Positions 46,388 through 54,170 of a stretch of DNA of 64,000 bases are shown piece after piece. Each line of letters starts with the position of its first letter. Within the stretch, counting starts at the first letter, position 1. The stretch is from Veillonella agrestimuris (GTDB lineage: Bacteria; Bacillota; Negativicutes; Veillonellales; Veillonellaceae): positions 36,757 to 100,756 of the forward strand of contig NZ_CALPCS010000008.1 of assembly GCF_943193065.1 (NCBI RefSeq), given 5' to 3'. The notes under the pieces were generated by a model that had not been told where the DNA came from, made no database searches, and saw nothing but the letters and a program-made list of their open reading frames with translations. A program made the position numbers and the translations under genes.

Positions 46388-47305
46388 TTATATGGTTTCA
46401 AAATATTGAAAGGTTCGTTTAAGTCCTTCTTCTAAACCGACCTGTGACTCAAAGCCAAATGATACCTTTGCCTTTTCATTACTAAGTCTAGAATGACGAA
46501 TATCACCGATCCGATGTGGACCATGATTTACAGTGATCTCCACATTGCTGATGTTTCTAAAGTGACGTATCAATTCATTAATAGAGATTTGGGTATTAGT
46601 AGAGATATTAAAAACCCCCGTCAATTCTCTATGATCCATGATCGCTACGTTAGCAGCGACGATATCATCAACGTAGATAAAATCTCTCGTCTGCTCACCA
46701 TCGCCAAATACATTCAGTACTTTTCCCTCTTTAATAGCTTTATTAAAGATGCTAATCACACCACCTTCGCCACCATCACCTTGACGAGGCCCATATACAT
46801 TAGCATATCTAAAGCATACTGTTTTTAAACCAAAAGCTTGCTCATAAATGCGCAAATAGCCTTCGGTAGTCAATTTCGTTAAACCATAAAAGGAAGTTGG
46901 CACACCACTCATAGTTTCTGTTAAAGGCAAAGTTTCTAAATCGCCATATACAGCCGCTGTAGAAGGCATTACAAATTGCTCTACCCCTACTGCTCTCGAT
47001 GCATCCAATACATTGATAAGGCCTAACAAATTAACATCGCAATCATACCGAGGGTCTTCCATCGATACAGGAACCATCGTTTGGGCCGCTTCATGAAATA
47101 CGACTTGTGGTTTAAAATCTTCAAATACAGATAATATTGCTTTATCACGAATATCCATTTCTAAAAATTGCGCTTCTTTATTGATAAATTCACGCATTCC
47201 TGTACTTAAGTTATCAATAACTAGTACAGTATGGCCTAATGCAATTAATCGATCTACTAAATGAGAGCCAATAAAACCCGCTCCCCCGGTTACACATATA
47301 CGCAT
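46388..47305 (-). CDS. NAD-dependent epimerase/dehydratase (GalE/WbpP-like)
   Basis: A 305-residue extended SDR protein: GGAGFIGSHLVDRL (7-20), STAAVYGD, YGLTK (about 145) and RYANVYGPRQGDGGEGGV, the last typical of UDP-sugar 4-epimerases with broad substrate range. It differs clearly from the galE about 2 kb further on, so the two likely act on different UDP-sugars (for example UDP-GlcNAc for LPS). The exact substrate is unknown. Confidence 0.87.
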   Translation of the reverse strand: MRICVTGGAGFIGSHLVDRLIALGHTVLVIDNLSTGMREFINKEAQFLEMDIRDKAILSVFEDFKPQVVFHEAAQTMVPVSMEDPRYDCDVNLLGLINVLDASRAVGVEQFVMPSTAAVYGDLETLPLTETMSGVPTSFYGLTKLTTEGYLRIYEQAFGLKTVCFRYANVYGPRQGDGGEGGVISIFNKAIKEGKVLNVFGDGEQTRDFIYVDDIVAANVAIMDHRELTGVFNISTNTQISINELIRHFRNISNVEITVNHGPHRIGDIRHSRLSNEKAKVSFGFESQVGLEEGLKRTFQYFETI

Positions 47306-47347
47306 AGAATCTCCTCTGTGTATGTTATCTCTTCTTCGCCAACCAGT

Positions 47348-47986
47348 TTAACTTAACTCAGCACCGACTTTCGCCAATCGATCAGCTACCTCATTATAAG
47401 TATCACCTGTATGGGCAGCTACTTTATGAAATGACACATCTACTGTAGCGGCTATGCTTTCATAAAATTCCGCATATTCTTTAGTGACGACATTATTGCG
47501 CTTCCATTTCTTGGTAGCCCACATTTCAATGCCTACATAATCATAATATAAAGAACACTTCTTTATATTATGCTCAACAGCATAGTTCATAACATACATA
47601 GCGCCTAATAATTCGCCGGATACATTCCAAAAATCGGTATACTTTTTATCCCTAGTAGAGAATGAAAAAGTCATTTTTTCGCCATTCAAAAACATAATAC
47701 CACCAGATCCGACAATGCCCTTCGCTTTATTAAAACTTCCGTCAATATAAGCGATGAGGTGGTCTCGCTCAGAATTTAAATTAGTGTCTTTCAGACCTTG
47801 TGATTCTTCAAAATACTCTGCCAACGAAAGGCCTCTATCATCTATGAAAGCTTCTGCTTCTGCTTTAGTAGGAAAGGATTTATAAATAGCTCCACTAAAA
47901 CCCTTAACTTGGCTTTCACAATCTGCCCAAGTTCGATATATACCAGGCTTGCGACCTATTTTTACGGCATAAAATTTATTAGCCAT
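47348..47986 (-). CDS. Ribonuclease H1 with N-terminal viroplasmin-like domain
   Basis: A 212-residue protein. The N-terminal domain (1-50: KFYAVKIGRKPGIYRTW, GFSGAIYKSFPTKAEAEAFI) is the RNase-H1 hybrid-binding/viroplasmin fold; the C-terminal RNase H domain (about 75-212) keeps the acidic residues in YIDGSFN, SGELLGA, LYYDYVG and NEVADRLAK. It removes RNA from RNA-DNA hybrids. It lies 8 bp after the YbaK-like gene. Confidence 0.93.
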   Translation of the reverse strand: MANKFYAVKIGRKPGIYRTWADCESQVKGFSGAIYKSFPTKAEAEAFIDDRGLSLAEYFEESQGLKDTNLNSERDHLIAYIDGSFNKAKGIVGSGGIMFLNGEKMTFSFSTRDKKYTDFWNVSGELLGAMYVMNYAVEHNIKKCSLYYDYVGIEMWATKKWKRNNVVTKEYAEFYESIAATVDVSFHKVAAHTGDTYNEVADRLAKVGAELS

Positions 47987-47994
47987 AGTCCCTC

Positions 47995-48486
47995 CTAATG
48001 ATCCATCGTGAGAGGTACAAATGTGGCATGTACTACAGATTGCAAATCTTGCGGATTGACACGCATTTGCATACCTCGTAAACCAGCACTTACATAGACT
48101 GCCTCTTGTGATTCCATAGTGGCATCAAAATAAGTAGGGAACAATTTCTTCATACCTACTGGGGAACAACCGCCACGCATATAGCCTGTAATGCTTAATA
48201 ATTCTTTAACAGCCACCAGTTCCACTGATTTATTACCACTAACGCGGGCTGCTTGTTTCATATCTAATTCTTCAGCTACAGGAATACAAAATACGACATA
48301 GCCCGTCTTATCACCTTTACCAACTAATGTCTTAAATACTTCATGCGGTTCTAAATCTAATTCTTCCACAACATGAATACCTTGTCCTCGTTCTTCTGTC
48401 CATTCATATTCATTAATCGTATACACCACATGATGTGTATCTAATATGCGCAAGGCATTTGTTTTCTTATGCTTTTCTTTTGCCAT
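47995..48486 (-). CDS. ybaK: Cys-tRNA(Pro)/Cys-tRNA(Cys) deacylase, YbaK/EbsC type
   Basis: A 163-residue trans-editing protein of the YbaK family, which clears mischarged Cys-tRNA(Pro). KKTNALRILD at the start, KTLVGKGDKTGYVVFCIPV (with the conserved lysine of the family at about 53) and YMRGGCSPVGMKK are diagnostic. It is probably co-transcribed with the RNase H gene downstream. Confidence 0.92.
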   Translation of the reverse strand: MAKEKHKKTNALRILDTHHVVYTINEYEWTEERGQGIHVVEELDLEPHEVFKTLVGKGDKTGYVVFCIPVAEELDMKQAARVSGNKSVELVAVKELLSITGYMRGGCSPVGMKKLFPTYFDATMESQEAVYVSAGLRGMQMRVNPQDLQSVVHATFVPLTMDH

Positions 48487-48597
48487 TTGTTACCCACTAT
48501 ATATCCCTACTATTTATATCTGCTCTTAGTATACAGCGTAAAGTTTACAAAATACTTACTATCTATTTACAAATCCATCATATCAGTAGATAGCAAT

Positions 48598-49596
48598 TTA
48601 TTTATTAATAATCTTGTTGATATTTTTTAATTCGATGCGCAACATACCATCTTCGTTTTGCTTAATCTCTATAAACTCTCGATTTTTCATATACTCTACA
48701 GGAAATGAAATTTCAATGCCTGTATCTGTTTTTATTTTATGGTGCTCTCCCACTTTAGTGGCAAATTCTCGATTTACTGGCAAAGGCCGCATCATATCTT
48801 GTTCTACTAATTCTTTTTTAGCTGCTTCTTGTTGTATAGGATTCGCTTTAAATACTTCTTCCACAATGCGCAATGGATTGACTGTATCTGACACTTCCGC
48901 ATTTTTAGCAATCATGGACTTAGCTTGCGTCATTTCTTCAACACCATCCGACTCATGAGCCTTAGCTACTTTATCGATAATAGACTTTACTTTTTTTACC
49001 GTGTCTCTCGAAGACTGCTCTGTTACAAGCTGTAATACTTTATCAGCTAAAATATAAGATACTTCTCCGTCAAATTCTCCCTTCGGTTCAAAAAGTTTTA
49101 CAGAAAAGTCTTTCATATTGATGGCTACGAAAGATCGCAGCTTTTGAGAAGGCATCGGCAACACGGCTTTATGAGGAATCAATTCTGTCGTCAAAGAACC
49201 ATCATCTTCGCTAAATAATTGATGAGTAAAAGCATGATGTGCTTGACATAGCAATATACAGAGATAGTCAGTTTCCATATGAGCTTCACAAATAATCGTG
49301 TCAATTACCATACCATCAGTAGCCTGCTTCATATAGTCAAAGGCTCTTTCTCCAATGTCCTTCGCTAAAGATACAAAAGAGGTATTTCCTAGCTGATACG
49401 CTTCAATGCGTTGCCGCATGGGATTTCCCACTTGCAGTAAGCCCGTTCTTGCACTAGGATCTCGGAATGCTTTCACTACATGGGCACCAATATATTCTTG
49501 TATATGTTCATCTCCTACATTGAGCTCATGTTCTGAATACACCGCCAAAGATGATGTAAAATCAAAAATCTCTAATGCTGCTTTATTGATCTGCAT
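48598..49596 (-). CDS. Nucleoid-associated protein (NdpA/YejK-like)
   Basis: A 332-residue soluble protein of the 37-kDa nucleoid-associated family found in Firmicutes. The N-terminal part (KAALEIFDFTSSLAVYSEHEL; FRDPSARTGLL) and the later KHHKIKTDTGIEISFPVEY-like segment (EHHKIKTDTGIEISFPVEYM) fit. Its role is poorly known; relatives bind DNA. It stands between the acyl-CoA ligase gene and ybaK with no clear operon link. Confidence 0.82.
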   Translation of the reverse strand: MQINKAALEIFDFTSSLAVYSEHELNVGDEHIQEYIGAHVVKAFRDPSARTGLLQVGNPMRQRIEAYQLGNTSFVSLAKDIGERAFDYMKQATDGMVIDTIICEAHMETDYLCILLCQAHHAFTHQLFSEDDGSLTTELIPHKAVLPMPSQKLRSFVAINMKDFSVKLFEPKGEFDGEVSYILADKVLQLVTEQSSRDTVKKVKSIIDKVAKAHESDGVEEMTQAKSMIAKNAEVSDTVNPLRIVEEVFKANPIQQEAAKKELVEQDMMRPLPVNREFATKVGEHHKIKTDTGIEISFPVEYMKNREFIEIKQNEDGMLRIELKNINKIINK

Positions 49597-49616
49597 AGTG
49601 CCTCCCTATAAAATCA

Positions 49617-50903
49617 TTACTTTTTATTATACCATTTTTTCAATGTTTCTTTATCTATTTTAGAGGAATCTGTTAGTGGTAATGATTCTACTAAGAAAAT
49701 CATTTTAGGTTGCTCTATATTGGGAATGCATTTTCGAATCTCTATATCTATATCTTGTTTTGTAACATTCCCTTTAGGAATGATGAAAGCTACAATTTCT
49801 TCACCTCGCATATCATCGGTGACGCCAATAATGGACACTTCATCGATAGTGGACAAAGCTTGTAGTTTTAATTCTACCGCGGCAATACCAATCTTATAAC
49901 CGCCTCGATTGATTACATCACCACTACGCCCTTCGAAGATAATATAACTATCCTCCCAATAGCCTTTATCGCCTACTGTAGCAGGCATTGTAAGGCCACA
50001 TACGGCATAATCAGTAGACACATAAATCGAATCATTTAGAATGTCCACGTCTACAGAGTTAAACGGTTTCCCCACCGTATTAGGATGAGCTAGCCATTCT
50101 TCGTCTGTACAGTAGGAAATGTAATTTAATTCCGACGCGCCATAATATAGAATAAATGTCATAGAAGGACACATATGTTTTAATTCTTTCAACAATGATT
50201 CATCCACGGCTTGAGAACCAGCTATAATATAGCGAATAGAGGGCAACGACTGTTTGTAAAAACGCAACAATAATCGTAACTTAGTAGGTAATAAATAGAT
50301 GTGAGAACAACCATGCTCTACCATCGCAAGGAGCCAACGTTTCGGTTGCATCTTATGGCTCGTCACAATTGTGCCACCTGCCCATAGCACAGCGAGCATC
50401 ATATTTGTATTGCCAGTAAAGCTAAAGCTGCCATGCATAAATATAGTCGTCTCATCAGTAATGGAAAACACATCATTTTGTTCATCAAAAAAATAAACCC
50501 ACGACGATTCAGTCCGCCATAACGGTTTTGGCATGCCTGTCGTCCCCGATGTAAGTACCCCAAAATGAGCTTCTTCATCAATCGTTATAGATTCTAAAAG
50601 AAAATCAACTCCTTCTTTATAGGTCGCATCCATTTGTCTATGACTTACAATAGGCCTAGCCCCTACAGAAAGAGCTTTCACCCATACTATGAGTTGATCC
50701 CATACTGACTCCGCATCAATAAAAGTGACCACTCCTTGTTGATTCCTAATGGCCCGCACATGAGGATTGGTTTCTAGTGATACCCTTTCTATTGCATTCC
50801 ATAGGTCACTATATGTATATATCGTATTATCAATAATATATGCCTCTTTATTAGGCATAGTTACTGCGTGTTGTCTAAATCGTTCAAGGATAAGACTTGT
50901 CAT
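49617..50903 (-). CDS. AMP-forming acyl-CoA ligase, YhfT-like
   Basis: A 428-residue adenylate-forming ligase, somewhat short for the family (about 450-550). The phosphate loop LTSGTTGMPKPLWR is at about 95-108, YYGASELNYIS near 245, GDKGYWED, FEGRSGDVINRGGYKI (hinge and A8 motif) near 330, and the catalytic lysine in TDSSKIDKETL close to the end. It activates a carboxylic acid as its CoA thioester; the acid is unknown. It follows the thiolase gene by 9 bp in an operon with bioY and a BirA-like operator, like yhfUTS of Bacillus. Confidence 0.85.
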   Translation of the reverse strand: MTSLILERFRQHAVTMPNKEAYIIDNTIYTYSDLWNAIERVSLETNPHVRAIRNQQGVVTFIDAESVWDQLIVWVKALSVGARPIVSHRQMDATYKEGVDFLLESITIDEEAHFGVLTSGTTGMPKPLWRTESSWVYFFDEQNDVFSITDETTIFMHGSFSFTGNTNMMLAVLWAGGTIVTSHKMQPKRWLLAMVEHGCSHIYLLPTKLRLLLRFYKQSLPSIRYIIAGSQAVDESLLKELKHMCPSMTFILYYGASELNYISYCTDEEWLAHPNTVGKPFNSVDVDILNDSIYVSTDYAVCGLTMPATVGDKGYWEDSYIIFEGRSGDVINRGGYKIGIAAVELKLQALSTIDEVSIIGVTDDMRGEEIVAFIIPKGNVTKQDIDIEIRKCIPNIEQPKMIFLVESLPLTDSSKIDKETLKKWYNKK

Positions 50904-50912
50904 AATTACCTC

Positions 50913-52019
50913 TTATAGTCTCTCTATGATCATTGCCGTACCAGTGCCACCAGCACCAGCAATAGCACAAAGACCGTATGTTCCATTGCGTGCCTCTAAA
51001 GCAGCCATACAATGAAGGACTAACATAGCACCAGAGCAGCCATAAGGATGTCCATAGGCTAAGGCACCACCTAAGATATTATATCGTTCTGTATAGCCTG
51101 GATAATGACGACCAAACAAAACAGAAATGACCGCAAATGCTTCATTCCATTCAAATACATCTATATCACTAGCCTCTAGATGAGCACATTCTAGTATATG
51201 TTCTGTACTACGCCAAGCCCCTTCTGGACTATATAATGGATCTCCTGCCCAAGGCAATATAGCCTTGATTCTGAAAGGCCCTTCTTTCTGACTAAGTGTA
51301 ATGAAAGCTGCTCCATCATGGGTCAAACAAGCATTACCTGCTGTTGTTAACGATTGCGGCCCCAGTAAAGGCTTCATACGTCCTAATAATTTTGCGCTCA
51401 TATTAGGACGTATTGATTCATCAACGCATACATGACCATCCACTTCCATAGGTACTATATAATTAGTTAGTAATCCCTGCTCACGAGCCAATACAGCTTG
51501 CTTATGGCTTCTCAAAATATAAGGGGTCAGTTCCTCAGCTGTAACGTCATGTTGTATCATCGTCCGTTCTGCTCCTTCAAGCATAGCCAATGGTGTATGT
51601 TCATAGGGAGAAAATTGTGCCACCATATAGTCTCCACTACGATCGTCTCCGTCTGCATATTGTCGTACAGGTTGAAGCGATGCACTTTCAATACCACCGG
51701 CTATGACAGTCTGCATGAGCCCACTTTTAATATGAGCATAGGCCATCTCTACAGCCATCAATGCCGACGCACATTGCATATCTACCGTTACGGCGGGCAC
51801 CGAAGGAGGCAATTCACTATAAAGTCCTAATAACCGACCTAAATTGCCACCTGTACCAACAGCATTGCCGCAAAAGAGCCCATCTATAGGCATATTATTT
51901 TGTAATTTTAATAATTCATTAATTATTGATGCCCCTAATAACTCAGGTCGCATCGTTTTAAATTGACCATTCTTTACACCTATAGGTGTTCGTAATCCAC
52001 CATGAATATAAACAGCCAT
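50913..52019 (-). CDS. Thiolase (acetyl-CoA acetyltransferase), YhfS-like
   Basis: A 368-residue thiolase. The nucleophilic Cys is in VDMQCASALMAVEMA (about 82), with NEAFAV (about 285), GHPYGCSGAML (about 325) and CAIAGAGGTGTAM holding the second cysteine near the C-terminus. It either cleaves or forms 3-oxoacyl-CoA. It is preceded by bioY, from which a hairpin separates it, and followed by the acyl-CoA ligase. Confidence 0.88.
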   Translation of the reverse strand: MAVYIHGGLRTPIGVKNGQFKTMRPELLGASIINELLKLQNNMPIDGLFCGNAVGTGGNLGRLLGLYSELPPSVPAVTVDMQCASALMAVEMAYAHIKSGLMQTVIAGGIESASLQPVRQYADGDDRSGDYMVAQFSPYEHTPLAMLEGAERTMIQHDVTAEELTPYILRSHKQAVLAREQGLLTNYIVPMEVDGHVCVDESIRPNMSAKLLGRMKPLLGPQSLTTAGNACLTHDGAAFITLSQKEGPFRIKAILPWAGDPLYSPEGAWRSTEHILECAHLEASDIDVFEWNEAFAVISVLFGRHYPGYTERYNILGGALAYGHPYGCSGAMLVLHCMAALEARNGTYGLCAIAGAGGTGTAMIIERL

Positions 52020-52033
52020 TGTTATACTCCTAT

Positions 52034-52062
52034 AAGAAAAGAGGTATTCTAACGAATACCTC
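52034..52062 (-). terminator. Intra-operon hairpin between bioY and the thiolase gene
   Basis: GAGGTATTC/GAATACCTC, nine pairs with a four-base loop, then TTTTCTTAT on the minus strand. It begins 6 bp after the bioY stop and would lower expression of the thiolase and ligase relative to bioY unless read through. Confidence 0.7.
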
Positions 52063-52068
52063 CTTTCA

Positions 52069-52581
52069 TTAAAATTTCAATTTCGTCGCCAACCAAGAAC
52101 CGATTAAACATTTAATAATATCCCCAGGAATATATGGCAACATAACCATCCAAATGGCTTTATCAAAAGCTGTATTGGTAACTATCATAAATCCAGCTAC
52201 GCCGAAAAGATAAACAATAGGGATAGTAATCACGATAGATCGCCATGAGTAGGATAAGAAAGAACGATTAGATCCTTTCCAATAGCTTAACAAAGTATAG
52301 GCTACTGGCCAAGAGAAAATAAAGCCACCTGTAGGTCCTAATAATTTTCCAAGTCCTGCTGTTCCACCTACATACACAGGTAGTCCAATAGCACCTAAGA
52401 ATACATAAACCATGAACACAATAAATGTCTCTTTAGGCGGTAGCAAGAAAGCCGTTAATACGGCTACTAATGTAAGCGCCGTTACCATAGCAGGACTAAA
52501 AGGCACAGGAAAAGATATCCACGCCGATACGCATAATAAAGCCGTTAGTAACGCCATTTTTGTCAATTTTCTTGCTTCCAT
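52069..52581 (-). CDS. bioY: Biotin transporter BioY
   Basis: A 170-residue membrane protein, the biotin-binding S component of an energy-coupling-factor importer. Six hydrophobic helices are apparent; LGAIGLPVYVGGTAGLGKLLGPTGGFIFSWP (split around residues 61-91) and the C-terminal PGDIIKCLIGSWLA are diagnostic. The EcfA/EcfT energising parts are not in the window. It is the second gene behind a BirA-like operator. Confidence 0.93.
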   Translation of the reverse strand: MEARKLTKMALLTALLCVSAWISFPVPFSPAMVTALTLVAVLTAFLLPPKETFIVFMVYVFLGAIGLPVYVGGTAGLGKLLGPTGGFIFSWPVAYTLLSYWKGSNRSFLSYSWRSIVITIPIVYLFGVAGFMIVTNTAFDKAIWMVMLPYIPGDIIKCLIGSWLATKLKF

Positions 52582-52606
52582 AATTATACCTCATCATTCT
52601 ATTAAA

Positions 52607-53128
52607 CTACTGAAATTGGGCCGTAAAAAGTAATGCGCCTCCACCATAGGCTTGTAAGGATTGATTCCATGTATTATATACTAATTGAATTTGATCTTCT
52701 GCAATAGTGGCACTATGAAATACTACTAATAAGCCGCGCTTATTCGCTTTAGCCCCATATTGCTTCCATAATGTTTCTACAATTAATAATCCTGGCACCA
52801 CATATGGTGGCTCTTGATGAATCGGATTATTATCCCCTACCGCATTGATAAAATCTAAAATCGCCTCTTTATGAAAAGAAAGCAGATCTCCTTCTACATT
52901 CTGAAACGGTACCTCTCGTACCACTAGAGATCTACGTAAAGGACGAAGTAACACGACGAGTTTACCAGTTGTATTAGTCACACAAACTCTAATATAGCGC
53001 TTTCTATACAGTGCTATATCCATATCACTATCACCTCTATTATCAGCATAGTAATGGACTTCTTGTATTAAACTATAGGCTGGTAAACCTTCATTATTTT
53101 GGGTTAACTGAGCAAATAAAGTTCTCAT
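52607..53128 (-). CDS. MaoC-like hot-dog-fold protein
   Basis: A 173-residue protein whose second half has the R-specific enoyl hydratase signature FINAVGDNNPIHQE (D99 and H104 as the catalytic pair) followed by YVVPGLLIVETLW, the usual post-motif helix. The N-terminal half (about 15-80) looks like the other, degenerate hot-dog half. It might hydrate or dehydrate an acyl thioester, in step with the thiolase and ligase of the same operon. The start is 53128, with AGGGAGG upstream. The family call rests on one motif. Confidence 0.65.
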   Translation of the reverse strand: MRTLFAQLTQNNEGLPAYSLIQEVHYYADNRGDSDMDIALYRKRYIRVCVTNTTGKLVVLLRPLRRSLVVREVPFQNVEGDLLSFHKEAILDFINAVGDNNPIHQEPPYVVPGLLIVETLWKQYGAKANKRGLLVVFHSATIAEDQIQLVYNTWNQSLQAYGGGALLFTAQFQ

Positions 53129-53167
53129 CTGCCCTCCCTTACTCATCAATAATTATTTACATATTTG

Positions 53168-53196
53168 ATTATAATCAACCTTAAATTATTAGTCAA
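53168..53196 (-). promoter_or_regulatory. Promoter of the MaoC-like/bioY operon
   Basis: On the minus strand TTGACT (53191-53196) and a perfect TATAAT (53168-53173) are 17 bases apart. The -35 element falls inside the right half of the BirA-like site. Confidence 0.75.
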
Positions 53197-53221
53197 CGTT
53201 TTTAGATTTATACGTTTACAA
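53190..53221. promoter_or_regulatory. Candidate BirA operator
   Basis: TTGTAAAC and GTTGACTA (minus strand), an imperfect inverted pair separated by 16 bases, match the layout of the biotin-repressor operator (TTGTAAAC, about 15 bases, GTTTACAA). The first half is perfect, the second matches 6 of 8. It overlaps the -35 element of the operon that holds bioY, as expected for biotin repression. Confidence 0.7.
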
Positions 53222-53230
53222 TTCTACAAA

Positions 53231-53278
53231 CAAAATAAAGACAGCACCATTTAGGGTCCAAAATGGTGCTGTCTTTAT
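53231..53278 (-). terminator. Terminator after galU
   Basis: An 18-bp perfect stem (53235-53252 with 53261-53278) around a nine-base loop, followed on the minus strand by TTTTG. It lies 18 bp after the galU stop. Confidence 0.9.
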
Positions 53279-53296
53279 ATAAACCTTTAGCTACAC

Positions 53297-54157
53297 TTAT
53301 AATGATAATTCTTTTAAATAAGCTTTAAAATCTGCTCCCAATTCTTCATTGCGGAGTGCATATTCTACAGTAGCTTTTAAATAGCCCAATTTATCGCCTG
53401 TATCATAGCGAATACCATCGTAAGCTAAAGCATATGTATCTGTTTTAGAAGCAGCTAACGCATCTGTTAATTGCACTTCATTGCCTTTACCTGGTTTCGT
53501 ATTTTCTAAAATTTCGAAAATATCTGGCGTCAAAATATAACGCCCAAGTACAGCTAAGTTAGATGGTGCATCTTCTACATTAGGTTTTTCTACCAAACCA
53601 TTAACGCGATATAAATTATCTGCTAACGCCTCACCTGACACGATGCCGTAAGAACTCACTTTATCGTCAGGAACAAATTGAGCTCCTAAAATAATACCTG
53701 GATGAGCTTCATAACAATCCATTAATTGTTGCAAGCAAGGCCTTTCTGGATTATATACAATATCATCACCTAACAACACAGCGAATGGTTCATCACCGAT
53801 AAAAGCTTTAGCACATAGCACTGCATCGCCTAAACCACGTGGTGCTTTTTGTCGAATAAAGTGAACCTTAATATCTGCTAAATCTTTTACCATAGCAAGC
53901 TGCTTATTTTTACCTTGCATTTGTAATAATGCTTCTAATTCAACACTGCTATCAAAATGATCTTCTATAGCCCGCTTATTACGGCCTGTGATGATTAGAA
54001 TTTCTTCAATGCCAGACTGAATCGCTTCTTTCACAATATATTGAATAGCTGGTGTATCAACGATAGGTAACATTTCTTTAGGCTGTGCTTTTGTAGCAGG
54101 CAAAAAACGAGTACCAAAACCAGCAGCGGGAATAACAGCTTTTCTAATTCGTTTCAT
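53297..54157 (-). CDS. galU: UTP-glucose-1-phosphate uridylyltransferase
   Basis: A 286-residue nucleotidyltransferase making UDP-glucose. KAVIPAAGFGTRFLPATKAQPKEMLP (split around residues 6-31), the metal-binding VLLGDDIV (about 128) and GLVEKPN (about 185) are hallmarks of GalU. It supplies the galE-type epimerases and LPS synthesis. It follows the LptD-like gene by 13 bp. Confidence 0.95.
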   Translation of the reverse strand: MKRIRKAVIPAAGFGTRFLPATKAQPKEMLPIVDTPAIQYIVKEAIQSGIEEILIITGRNKRAIEDHFDSSVELEALLQMQGKNKQLAMVKDLADIKVHFIRQKAPRGLGDAVLCAKAFIGDEPFAVLLGDDIVYNPERPCLQQLMDCYEAHPGIILGAQFVPDDKVSSYGIVSGEALADNLYRVNGLVEKPNVEDAPSNLAVLGRYILTPDIFEILENTKPGKGNEVQLTDALAASKTDTYALAYDGIRYDTGDKLGYLKATVEYALRNEELGADFKAYLKELSL

Positions 54158-54170
54158 AAGAGACCTCTCA

